Part shown: positions 40,902 to 48,610 of the stretch, in pieces
Layout: each line of letters starts with the position of its first letter
How positions within the stretch are numbered: the stretch's first letter is position 1
Origin: Bradyrhizobium sp. BR13661
GTDB taxonomy: Bacteria; Pseudomonadota; Alphaproteobacteria; Rhizobiales; Xanthobacteraceae
Reading direction: 5' to 3'
DNA: 64,000 bases
Assembly: GCF_029892425.1 (NCBI RefSeq)
Contig: NZ_JARXWB010000003.1
Coordinates: 186,001 to 250,000, forward strand
The notes under the pieces: generated by a model
The model's database searches: none
Seen by the model: only the letters and a program-made list of their open reading frames with translations
Told to the model about the DNA's origin: nothing
Position numbers and translations under genes: made by a program

Positions 40902-41836
40902 GTGCGTTGACACAATCGACTCCGGTCGCGGCACAGTCTGATGCCGCGCTGGAGAAGGAATTGCGGCCGCCATCCTACTGGCCCTTTGTGGTGCCGGCGC
41001 TGGTGGTCGTGCTCGCCATCATCATCTTCCCGTGGGTCTTCACGATCTGGATGAGCCTGAACGAGTGGAAGGTCGGCTCGCCGACTACCTTCGTCGGGTT
41101 CTCCAACTATCTGCGGCTGACCAGCGATCCGCGCTTCATCGAGGCGATCGGACACACGCTGGTCTACACCGTGCTGTCGGTGCTGCTGCCGCTCGTGTTC
41201 GGGACATTCGCGGCCGTGGTGTTTCACCAGAAATTCGCCGGCCGCGGCTTCCTGCGCGGCATCTTCATCATGCCGATGATGGCGACGCCGGTCGCCATTG
41301 CGCTGGTCTGGACCATGATGTTCCACCCGCAGCTGGGTGTGCTGAACTACCTGCTGTCGCTGGTCGGCATCCCGGCGCAGCTCTGGGTATTTCATCCGGC
41401 AACGGTGATCCCCTCGCTGGTGCTGGTCGAGACCTGGCAATGGACGCCGCTGGTGATGCTGATCGTGCTCGGCGGCCTCGCCGCGATCCCCACCGAGCCC
41501 TATGAGAGCGCGCAGATCGACGGCGCCAATCTCTGGCAAGTGTTCCGCTTCATCACCCTGCCGCTGATCATGCCGTTTCTGTTCATCGCCGGAATGATCC
41601 GCATGATCGACGCGGTGAAGAGCTTTGACATCATTTTCGCGATCACGCAGGGCGGACCCGGCTCGGCGTCGGAAACCATCAACCTCTATCTCTACAGCGT
41701 CGCCTTCGTCTATTACGACCTCGGCTACGGCTCGGCGATCGCGGTCGTGTTCTTTCTGCTGATCGTGGCGCTCGCTGCGGTCATGCTTTACGCACGTCAG
41801 CGCATGCTGTGGACCGAAATCGCGAGCGACGCATGA
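40898..41836 (+). CDS. ABC sugar permease 1 (CUT1 MalF-type)
   Basis: A 312-residue inner-membrane permease with six hydrophobic segments. The EAA loop reads YESAQIDGANLWQVFRFITLPLI, the site where the ATPase docks. The GTG start overlaps the binding-protein stop by four bases, and the end overlaps the next permease in ATGA. The initial 25 residues are cytosolic. Confidence 0.9.
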   Translation: MSALTQSTPVAAQSDAALEKELRPPSYWPFVVPALVVVLAIIIFPWVFTIWMSLNEWKVGSPTTFVGFSNYLRLTSDPRFIEAIGHTLVYTVLSVLLPLVFGTFAAVVFHQKFAGRGFLRGIFIMPMMATPVAIALVWTMMFHPQLGVLNYLLSLVGIPAQLWVFHPATVIPSLVLVETWQWTPLVMLIVLGGLAAIPTEPYESAQIDGANLWQVFRFITLPLIMPFLFIAGMIRMIDAVKSFDIIFAITQGGPGSASETINLYLYSVAFVYYDLGYGSAIAVVFFLLIVALAAVMLYARQRMLWTEIASDA

Positions 41837-42657
41837 GCATGCGACAGATCATGGGCAGGATCGGACTGTGGCTCGCGGTGTTCGTCATCGTGTCACCGGC
41901 GATCCTGTTTTTTCTTTGGATGGCCTCGCTGTCGCTCAAATTCGAGGTCGATAACGCCGCCTACCCGCCGGTGTTCTTCCCGGAGCACATCGCGTGGAAG
42001 AACTACGCCGATGTGCTGGGCTCCAACCGCTTCGTGACCTACTTCATCAACAGCCTGGTGGTGACCGGCAGCGCAACCCTGCTTGCCCTCGTGGTCGGCG
42101 TCCCCGCCGGCTACGGCATCGCGCGCATGGCGGCGCACAAATCCGCGATCGTGATCCTGATCGCCCGCATCACGCCCGGCCTGTCCTATCTGATTCCGCT
42201 GTTCCTGCTGTTCCAGTGGCTCGGATTGCTCGGCACGCTGGTGCCGCAGATCATCATTCATCTCGTGGTCACGGTGCCGATCGTGATCTGGATCATGATC
42301 GGCTATTTCGAGACGACGCCGATGGAGCTGGAGGAGGCCGCCCTCATCGACGGTGCGGGCCGCTGGCAGGTGTTCCGCCACGTTGCGCTGCCGATCGCCA
42401 AGCCCGGCATCGCGGTTGCCTTCATTCTCGCGGTGATCTTCTCCTGGAACAACTTTGTGTTCGGCATCGTGCTGGCGGGACGCGAGACCCGCACCCTGCC
42501 TGTCGCCGTCTACAACATGATCTCGTTCGACCAGCTGAGCTGGGGCCCGCTCGCCGCGGCCGCGCTGATCGTCACGCTTCCGGTGCTGCTGCTGACGGTT
42601 TTCGCGCAACGGCAGATCGTGGCCGGCCTCACCGCGGGGGCCGTGAAGGGCGGGTAA
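41833..42657 (+). CDS. ABC sugar permease 2 (CUT1 MalG-type)
   Basis: A 274-residue permease with six hydrophobic segments and an EAA loop LEEAALIDGAGRWQVFRHVAL. Its ATG at 41833 overlaps the preceding permease stop. No ATP-binding subunit follows within the window, so the transporter must use an MsmK/UgpC-like ATPase encoded elsewhere. Confidence 0.9.
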   Translation: MSMRQIMGRIGLWLAVFVIVSPAILFFLWMASLSLKFEVDNAAYPPVFFPEHIAWKNYADVLGSNRFVTYFINSLVVTGSATLLALVVGVPAGYGIARMAAHKSAIVILIARITPGLSYLIPLFLLFQWLGLLGTLVPQIIIHLVVTVPIVIWIMIGYFETTPMELEEAALIDGAGRWQVFRHVALPIAKPGIAVAFILAVIFSWNNFVFGIVLAGRETRTLPVAVYNMISFDQLSWGPLAAAALIVTLPVLLLTVFAQRQIVAGLTAGAVKGG

Positions 42658-42730
42658 TCACGCCGTTCTCAAGCCTCTCAGCGTGCGCTCCTGCGCCTAG
42701 TCGCTTGACGCGCCGAAACTCTACTTGGAG

Positions 42731-42773
42731 TTGACGCAAAGTCTTCACGCACATATGCTACAAATCGTAGCAT
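42731..42773 (+). promoter_or_regulatory. Sigma-70 promoter overlapped by a palindromic operator
   Basis: TTGACG (42731-42736), a 17-base spacer and TATGCT (42754-42759) form a strong vegetative-type promoter. The -10 lies in a perfect dyad ATGCTAC-AAATC-GTAGCAT (42755-42773), the expected arrangement for a repressor. The 53 bases after it lead to the S9 peptidase ATG. No regulator gene is adjacent. Confidence 0.6.
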
Positions 42774-42825
42774 TCCGCAGCGTGACGAAGGTCGCGCGTG
42801 CGCACAACCGCCAGCGAGACGCCAA

Positions 42826-44772
42826 ATGTCAGCTCGCCCCCTGATCCCGCGCCGAAAACTGTTTGGTAACCCGACTTACGTCGGCGCCAAACTATCGCCG
42901 GATGGCCAATGGCTATCCTGGCTCGCGCCTGTCGACGGCGTTCTGAATGTCTGGGTGTCGCCGTTCGATCATATTGCCGCGGGACAGCCCGTGACGCGCA
43001 CCAGAGGTAGACCCATCAATTGGCAGGATTGGAGCCCGGACGGGCGCTACATCATGTTTCTCAACGACGAGAACGGCGATGAGAATCTGCACCTGTTCGT
43101 CGTCGATCCCCAAAGTCTGGAACTCCGGGATCTCACACCATTCCCCAACGTCCGCGCGATGCCGACGCACTGGTCGCACATCGTTCCCGACAAGATTGCG
43201 GTCAGCCTCAACGATCGCGATCCTCGCTGGCACGATGTCTACGTGCTCGACCTCGCAACCGGCGAACGCACGCTCGTCTGGGAAAATCGTCAGGAATTCG
43301 TCTTCGTCTTACTCGACTGGCAATTGAACCCGCGCCATGCGCGCGGCAACGCGCCTGACGGAGGTTCGCGCCATTGGCGCCTCGAAGACGGCAAGGTCAC
43401 ACACTGGTTCGACGTTCCATTCGAGGCAAATATGAGCACTTGGCCATGGAGGTTTGATGCCGCGGGCAATCACCTGCACATGAACTCAAGCCTGCAGAAC
43501 GACAAAGCTACGCTGCACCAGATCAACTGGGCGACCGGAGAAAACCGCGTCCTGTTCAAGAGCGACCGCGCCGACGTGACGGGCGCCATATTCAGTACCC
43601 GAACCTTTGAACCGGAAGCGGTTTGCATCGACCCCGGTCGGCAGGAATGGACGGCTCTGACACCGGCGGTCGCAAGTGAGCTCGAGCTGATCGAGGCGCA
43701 ACTGCCGGGGCACACGTTTTTTGTCGAAAGCCAAAGTGACGATGACCGCCGATGGATCGTGGCGAGCCACGCGCCCGATCAACCCGTCACTTATCATCTC
43801 CTCGATCGCGACAAGCAGAGTCTTACCGAACTGTTCACGGCGCGCCCCGAACTCAAGCCATACCGGCTTGCGCCGATGCAGGCAGTGCAAGGCAAGTCGC
43901 GCGACGGACTCACGCTCGTCTCTTATCTGACGTTGCCGGCGGATATCGCGGGCGATCGTCCACCCCAGCCGCTGCCGATGGTCCTCGTCGTCCACGGCGG
44001 ACCGTGGGGCCGCGATATCTACGGCTATCGCAGGGATCACCAGTGGCTGGCTGATCGGGGCTATGCCGTGCTTTCGGTCAACTATCGGGGCTCGACGGGC
44101 TTCGGCAAGGCGTTCGTTGCTGCCAGCGAGAAAGAGCACGCGCGAAAGATGCACGATGATCTCATCGACATGGTCGATTGGGCGATCGCCGAAGGTATCG
44201 CGCAAAAGGACAAGGTCGCGATCTTCGGCATATCCTATGGCGGCCTTGCCTCGTTCATCGGCGCGACCTTCACGCCGGAGGTGTTCTGTTGCTCGGTGCC
44301 GGTGGTCGGCATCTCCAATTTGCAAACGCTGCTCGAATCGATGCCGCCCTACTGGGCCGGCTTCGCTGAATTCATGTATCGCAGCTACGGCGATCCCCGC
44401 ACCGAGGAAGGGCGCAAGCTGCTCGCCGAGCGCTCACCGATCAACAAGGTCGACAACATCAAGAAGCCGATGCTGATCTTTCATGGCGCCAACGACGTTC
44501 GCTGCAAGATCGCGGAGAGCGACACCATCGCCGCCGCCATGCAGGCCAGAGATATTCCGGTGACTTACATCGTCTATCCCGACGAGGGGCACGGATTCCA
44601 GAGACCGCCCAACCAGTTCTCCCACCTCGCCATTGCCGAAGCGTTCTTCGCGCGGCATCTGGGTGGAGCGTGTGAGCCTGTCGGCGAGGATTTTGAAGGG
44701 TCGAGCCACGAGGTTCGCGCCGGGGCCGACATCCTGGCCGACCTGGGTGTGGCCGAAAAAACGGCCGGGTGA
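42826..44772 (+). CDS. S9 prolyl-oligopeptidase-type peptidase
   Basis: A 648-residue peptidase. Residues 1-380 form a beta-propeller with WLAPVDGVLNVWVSP-like blades. The C-terminal alpha/beta-hydrolase has the nucleophile in FGISYGGLASF, the aspartate in GANDVRC and the histidine in PDEGHGF. It should cleave short peptides, as dipeptidyl/acyl aminopeptidases do. No signal peptide, so cytosolic. The propeller is shorter than in classic prolyl oligopeptidase. Driven by its own promoter with a dyad at 42755; ends inside the terminator of the convergent permease. Confidence 0.88.
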   Translation: MSARPLIPRRKLFGNPTYVGAKLSPDGQWLSWLAPVDGVLNVWVSPFDHIAAGQPVTRTRGRPINWQDWSPDGRYIMFLNDENGDENLHLFVVDPQSLELRDLTPFPNVRAMPTHWSHIVPDKIAVSLNDRDPRWHDVYVLDLATGERTLVWENRQEFVFVLLDWQLNPRHARGNAPDGGSRHWRLEDGKVTHWFDVPFEANMSTWPWRFDAAGNHLHMNSSLQNDKATLHQINWATGENRVLFKSDRADVTGAIFSTRTFEPEAVCIDPGRQEWTALTPAVASELELIEAQLPGHTFFVESQSDDDRRWIVASHAPDQPVTYHLLDRDKQSLTELFTARPELKPYRLAPMQAVQGKSRDGLTLVSYLTLPADIAGDRPPQPLPMVLVVHGGPWGRDIYGYRRDHQWLADRGYAVLSVNYRGSTGFGKAFVAASEKEHARKMHDDLIDMVDWAIAEGIAQKDKVAIFGISYGGLASFIGATFTPEVFCCSVPVVGISNLQTLLESMPPYWAGFAEFMYRSYGDPRTEEGRKLLAERSPINKVDNIKKPMLIFHGANDVRCKIAESDTIAAAMQARDIPVTYIVYPDEGHGFQRPPNQFSHLAIAEAFFARHLGGACEPVGEDFEGSSHEVRAGADILADLGVAEKTAG

Positions 44773-44789
44773 CTGGAGTCACCCGGCCG
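44756..44789 (-). terminator. Strong terminator shared by convergent S9 peptidase and permease genes
   Basis: A perfect 13-bp stem CGGCCGGGTGACT/AGTCACCCGGCCG around GG. On the minus strand it is followed by TTTTTT, a textbook intrinsic terminator for the NCS2 permease gene ending at 44810. The stop codon of the convergent peptidase gene (44770-44772) lies within the stem. Confidence 0.88.
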
Positions 44790-44809
44790 CAATCAATGCT
44801 GGCCGACGC

Positions 44810-46468
44810 CTACTCCGCCGGCGCGGCATGCATCTCCGGATGCGCGGCATAGTGCTCGCTGGTGCCGAGCTTGCTCGCTGCGAACAGGCCGGCGGCCATC
44901 ACGGCATAGGCGAACGCCACCGCGGGCGTGACACCAAAGCCACCGCCGATGCCGACGGCTTCGCCGTGCATGAAGCCAAAGTAAGTCAGCACAGCGCCGA
45001 CCAGCGCGAAGGCGGACGCCTTTTCAAAATCACGTTCAATGATGAATACGCCGATGGCACCGAGGATCAGGCCAGCTAGAATGGAGCCGCCACCCATCAC
45101 CTCGAGCCCGTGATAGATCACGCCCTGCTGCGGCAGCGCCGCGATGGCAGCCGCCTTGACCGCGTCGGCCTTGTCGGCACCCATGCCGCCGACCGTTGCC
45201 GCCGCATTCATCGTCGAGCCCAGCATGGTATCGATCTGGAGCTTGGCCCAGGCAGCGAGATGCGGCGTGAAGGCCAACGCCACGGCGGGAGCGTGCTTCG
45301 CCGGCGTGGTCTGGAAGGCCTGAGCCGTCATCAGCATGCCGATGTAGAGCAGGATCGGCGAGATCGCGACGACGGGCACCAGCGCCAGCAGGACCGAGAT
45401 AACGCCGAACCACGAGAGGACCACCACCATGATGCCGGTCGCGGCCGAGTAGCCGATGCGGCCGCCCATCGCCTTCCAGCCGGGATGACCGATGTAGACT
45501 GCGTTGATGAACGGATTGCCCATCAGGCAGCCGATCAGGCTGACGACACCGTCGGCGGTCAGCACCCCCGTGGTCGGATATTCGTCGCCGGCGGCTTCCG
45601 CGCTCTCGACGTTGTCCATGGCCTCGACCAGGTCATAGATGCCGAACGGAATGGCGGTGACCAGAATGACGCCGAGATATTCGAAGCCCGAGAAAACATA
45701 GTTCGCCGCCGGGATCGGCACCGAGAAGCCGAAATTGGCGAAGGCATCACCGACGCCCTTGATGCTCAATCCGCCGAGGCTGAGACCGAACAGGTTTGAG
45801 CCCCATGCGATGACCATGCCGGCCACGATCGCAACCAGACCGGCCGGAATGCTCTTCGGATATTTCACGCCGCCGAACCAGCTCACCAGGATGATGGCGA
45901 AGCAGACCAGACCGATCTGCGGCGTCACATACATCTCGAGCGCGGGACGCATCGCGATAAAGGTGAGCGAGACGCCTGCGAGCGTGCCAAGCAGCGCAGC
46001 GCGCGGGGTGATTTTTCGGATGAAGGGCGCGATGAAGCCGCCGATCATCAGGATGAAGCTCTGGAAGAACACCCAGACCAGGCCCGCCGACCAGCCCTTC
46101 AGGGGATCGCCGGTCTTGAGCGTCACCGGCAGCATGATCACGAAGGTGACGATGAACATGTGCGGCACGCTGACGCCAGACGGCAGCGCGCAGACATCGC
46201 TGCGGCCGGTCTTCTGCGCGAGCTTGTAGGCGAGGAAAGCATAGTAGAAAGTGGAGAGGCACATCATCAGCCCCAGCGCGGGCAGGATGCGGCCGAACAC
46301 GAGACTGTCCGGCATCTTCAAAACGAAGCGCAGGAGGCCCGTGAGCACCAGCATGTTGACGAGGATGTTGGTGCCGAAGCCGAAAAACGCGTTCCAGTCG
46401 CCCGATGTCCAAAGTGCCGGCTTGAACTCGGACTTGCCGGCCGTCCCCGTCAATGTGCTCATGATCAT
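44810..46468 (-). CDS. NCS2-family nucleobase/cation permease
   Basis: A 552-residue permease with about 14 hydrophobic segments: FKPALWTSGDWNAFFGFGTN, CALPSGVSVPHMFIVTFVIM, and the NCS2-like IYDLVEAMDNVESAEAAGDEY with the family acidic residues. NCS2 proteins import purines, pyrimidines or related ring compounds with protons. Encoded 4 bases after a biuret-hydrolase-like enzyme, so a nitrogen-rich ring product is a sensible but unproved substrate. Two ATGs begin MIM; either may be used. Confidence 0.85.
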   Translation of the reverse strand: MIMSTLTGTAGKSEFKPALWTSGDWNAFFGFGTNILVNMLVLTGLLRFVLKMPDSLVFGRILPALGLMMCLSTFYYAFLAYKLAQKTGRSDVCALPSGVSVPHMFIVTFVIMLPVTLKTGDPLKGWSAGLVWVFFQSFILMIGGFIAPFIRKITPRAALLGTLAGVSLTFIAMRPALEMYVTPQIGLVCFAIILVSWFGGVKYPKSIPAGLVAIVAGMVIAWGSNLFGLSLGGLSIKGVGDAFANFGFSVPIPAANYVFSGFEYLGVILVTAIPFGIYDLVEAMDNVESAEAAGDEYPTTGVLTADGVVSLIGCLMGNPFINAVYIGHPGWKAMGGRIGYSAATGIMVVVLSWFGVISVLLALVPVVAISPILLYIGMLMTAQAFQTTPAKHAPAVALAFTPHLAAWAKLQIDTMLGSTMNAAATVGGMGADKADAVKAAAIAALPQQGVIYHGLEVMGGGSILAGLILGAIGVFIIERDFEKASAFALVGAVLTYFGFMHGEAVGIGGGFGVTPAVAFAYAVMAAGLFAASKLGTSEHYAAHPEMHAAPAE

Positions 46469-46472
46469 ACCC

Positions 46473-47171
46473 CTATGTGGTCGAAGTCTCCATCGCCTCC
46501 AGTACTGCGGCTGAGCTAGCGACCCAGCCGAAGATGCCGCCCTGGGCCTTGATCATCTTCAGGCCCATCTCGTGAAACTCGGGGAAGTAGGATGCGCAGC
46601 CGTCCGAAATGACGACGCAGCGATAGCCGCGATCATTGGCCTCGCGCACGGTGGTGTTGACGCACACTTCCGTCGTGACACCGCACACCAGGAGATTCTC
46701 GATGCCGTATTTCTCCAGCACGTCGGAGAGCTCGGTGGCGTAGAACGCGCCCTTGCCCGGCTTGTCGATCACGACCTCGCTATCAAGCGGGTAAAGCTCG
46801 GGGATGATGTCGTGGCCGGCTTCACCACGAATGAGGATGCGTCCCATCGGACCGGGATCGCCAATGCGCAGAGACGGCGCACCGCGCTCGACTTTTGCCG
46901 GCGGCGCGTCGGACAAATCGGGCAGATGCCCCTCGCGGGTGTGGACGACGAGCATGCCGGTGTCGCGCGCGGCCTTCAGCACCGCGCCGATCGGCTTCAC
47001 CGCGCGGGCAAGCTGGCTGACGTCATTGCCGAGCGTCTCGCCGAAGCCCCCGGGCTCCATGAAGTCGCGCTGCATGTCGATGATGACGAGCGCGGTCGAC
47101 GATAAGTCTAGCTTGATCGGCTCTGGCTCGGCGCTAATGACGCCCAGTGTCGGCTTGGTTGAGTTCAACAT
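46473..47171 (-). CDS. Cysteine hydrolase, isochorismatase family (biuret-hydrolase-like)
   Basis: A 232-residue hydrolase with the full triad: aspartate in [15 protein letters not shown], lysine in [13 protein letters not shown], cysteine in [28 protein letters not shown] and [15 protein letters not shown] recall biuret amidohydrolase, which turns biuret to allophanate in s-triazine and cyanurate breakdown; other amidases of this family look similar. It precedes the NCS2 permease gene on the same strand, giving a two-gene uptake/hydrolysis unit. No AtzD or allophanate hydrolase is nearby. Confidence 0.82.
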   Translation of the reverse strand: MLNSTKPTLGVISAEPEPIKLDLSSTALVIIDMQRDFMEPGGFGETLGNDVSQLARAVKPIGAVLKAARDTGMLVVHTREGHLPDLSDAPPAKVERGAPSLRIGDPGPMGRILIRGEAGHDIIPELYPLDSEVVIDKPGKGAFYATELSDVLEKYGIENLLVCGVTTEVCVNTTVREANDRGYRCVVISDGCASYFPEFHEMGLKMIKAQGGIFGWVASSAAVLEAMETSTT

Positions 47172-47365
47172 GACGCAGGCCCCCGCGAGAACTCTCTTTG
47201 CGAGGAGTTCTGCAAGCGCCGTGCCATTGTGTACAATAGCGGGGACGGACGGGGCGCGAAGGAATTCGCTGTGCAGTCAGAAGCTTACATCAGAAGCCGA
47301 GCGTTGCTTATTCCCTGTGCGACGGCTTTGCGACGTGCATTTGCTCAAAGGATGAGCGGCCTCCA

Positions 47366-47473
47366 TCGTCATTCCGGAGCGACGCGCAAGCGTCGAACCC
47401 GGAATCCATCGAGCAGCAAAACATGAGGCGAAATGGATTCCGGGCTCGCGCTACGCGCGCCCCGGAATGACGA
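47366..47473. repeat. Intergenic palindromic repeat with perfect terminal inverted repeats
   Basis: The 310 bases without a gene between 47172 and 47481 hold this 108-base element. Ends are TCGTCATTCCGG (47366-47377) and CCGGAATGACGA (47462-47473), a perfect 12-base inverted repeat. A second inner pair CCCGGAATCCAT/ATGGATTCCGGG forms a long cruciform. It looks like a multi-copy Bradyrhizobium palindrome. The remaining bases (47172-47365) show nothing clear. Confidence 0.65.
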
Positions 47474-47481
47474 GGGTGATG

Positions 47482-48447
47482 TTACCGGCCCGCCCCGTAC
47501 AGCTGCCGATACTCCCCCTCATACGACGCGTAAGAGTCCTTCAGCGTCGCCATGTTGAGCAGCATGGTCGCGACAATCGCACCCGCCTTGTCGAACACGC
47601 GCGTCTTCACCCAAGCGCTCTCGGTGCGGCGGCTGCCTGAGAGCATGACGACCTCGCGCTCGACTTCGTATTCCTCGTCAACGAAGAGCGGGCCCTTCAC
47701 CAGACGGATCTCCTGATCGGCGAACAGGCCGACAGCGGGTCCCTTCGCCGGCAACGGATCGTCCTTGGCGCGGTACTGAAACAGCACGCTCAGCATCTCC
47801 ATCGGGATGATCGGCTTGCCCCAAGGATTCTCGCCGCTCGAATAATAGGGCGAGTTCTCGGTGATGACTGCGAGCTTCTGCCGCAGAGAGAATGGATAGA
47901 GGTCACCCATATTCTGGTCGAACGCCATCCGGACTGTTTGCCGCTTGCTGGTCTGGGCAACCTTCACGTCGCGCAGGATCACAGGGTCAGTGAGCGGCTT
48001 GAGCTCGGTCAGGCGGGTCTCGAGCGCGGTCGCGACCCGCGCGTCGCCGACCGAGGCGGTGCCACGCAGCACCTCGGTGCCGTCACGCTTCACCATCTGG
48101 ATCTGGCATTGGCTCGTGCCGGGCAACGGCTTCGACAGGATCGCCTGCACGTCTTCGCCTTCGAAACAGGCGTTGCGATAATGCGCGGAGAGACAGCCGC
48201 TCTCGAACCACGCCTGTCCCCACAGCCGGGCACCGAGCGGCGCGAACTGGCTGAAATGCGTGGGACCCTCGATGGTGCCGCCCTTGAAGCCGAGCTTCTG
48301 CGCGGTCGCATCGTCGTGGATGGACGCATGCGCATCGTAAACCTGCGCGTGCAGCATCTGGCGTGGCTGACGCCACGGGCCAATCAATGCCTCGGCGGTC
48401 TCGGCGATCTCGGTCTTGAACGCGCTTGCAGTCATGCTCGCAGTCAT
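47482..48447 (-). CDS. Putative hotdog-fold (MaoC-like) protein
   Basis: A 321-residue protein without a signal. GGTIEGPTHFSQFAPLG near residue 60 and CLSAHYRNACFEGEDVQAIL recall a MaoC-type hotdog domain; the second half repeats a similar strand pattern (FVDEEYEVEREVVMLSG). The canonical hydratase D-x4-H motif is not evident, so catalytic activity is doubtful. The start is the ATG at 48447 after GGAGGAG; the frame begins with an in-frame GTG upstream. Divergent from the indolepyruvate oxidoreductase gene, suggesting acyl-CoA metabolism. Function not recognised. Confidence 0.65.
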   Translation of the reverse strand: MTASMTASAFKTEIAETAEALIGPWRQPRQMLHAQVYDAHASIHDDATAQKLGFKGGTIEGPTHFSQFAPLGARLWGQAWFESGCLSAHYRNACFEGEDVQAILSKPLPGTSQCQIQMVKRDGTEVLRGTASVGDARVATALETRLTELKPLTDPVILRDVKVAQTSKRQTVRMAFDQNMGDLYPFSLRQKLAVITENSPYYSSGENPWGKPIIPMEMLSVLFQYRAKDDPLPAKGPAVGLFADQEIRLVKGPLFVDEEYEVEREVVMLSGSRRTESAWVKTRVFDKAGAIVATMLLNMATLKDSYASYEGEYRQLYGAGR

Positions 48448-48610
48448 GGGCTCCTCCACAGGCAGCCATGACTAGCAGGCCCGCCACGGATGCGGCCAGC
48501 GATATTGACTTCGGTGCTCCATGCTTTTGACTGCCGACACCCGCTTCGCAAGTCGCCTCTCTTTCCGCGGCGCAAAATTCCCACCCAATGCGACGACAAG
48601 GACTTCTGAA

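Noticed and set aside
47172..47365. Small frames between the hydrolase gene and the repeat
   Set aside because: Short, no ribosome site or recognisable sequence.
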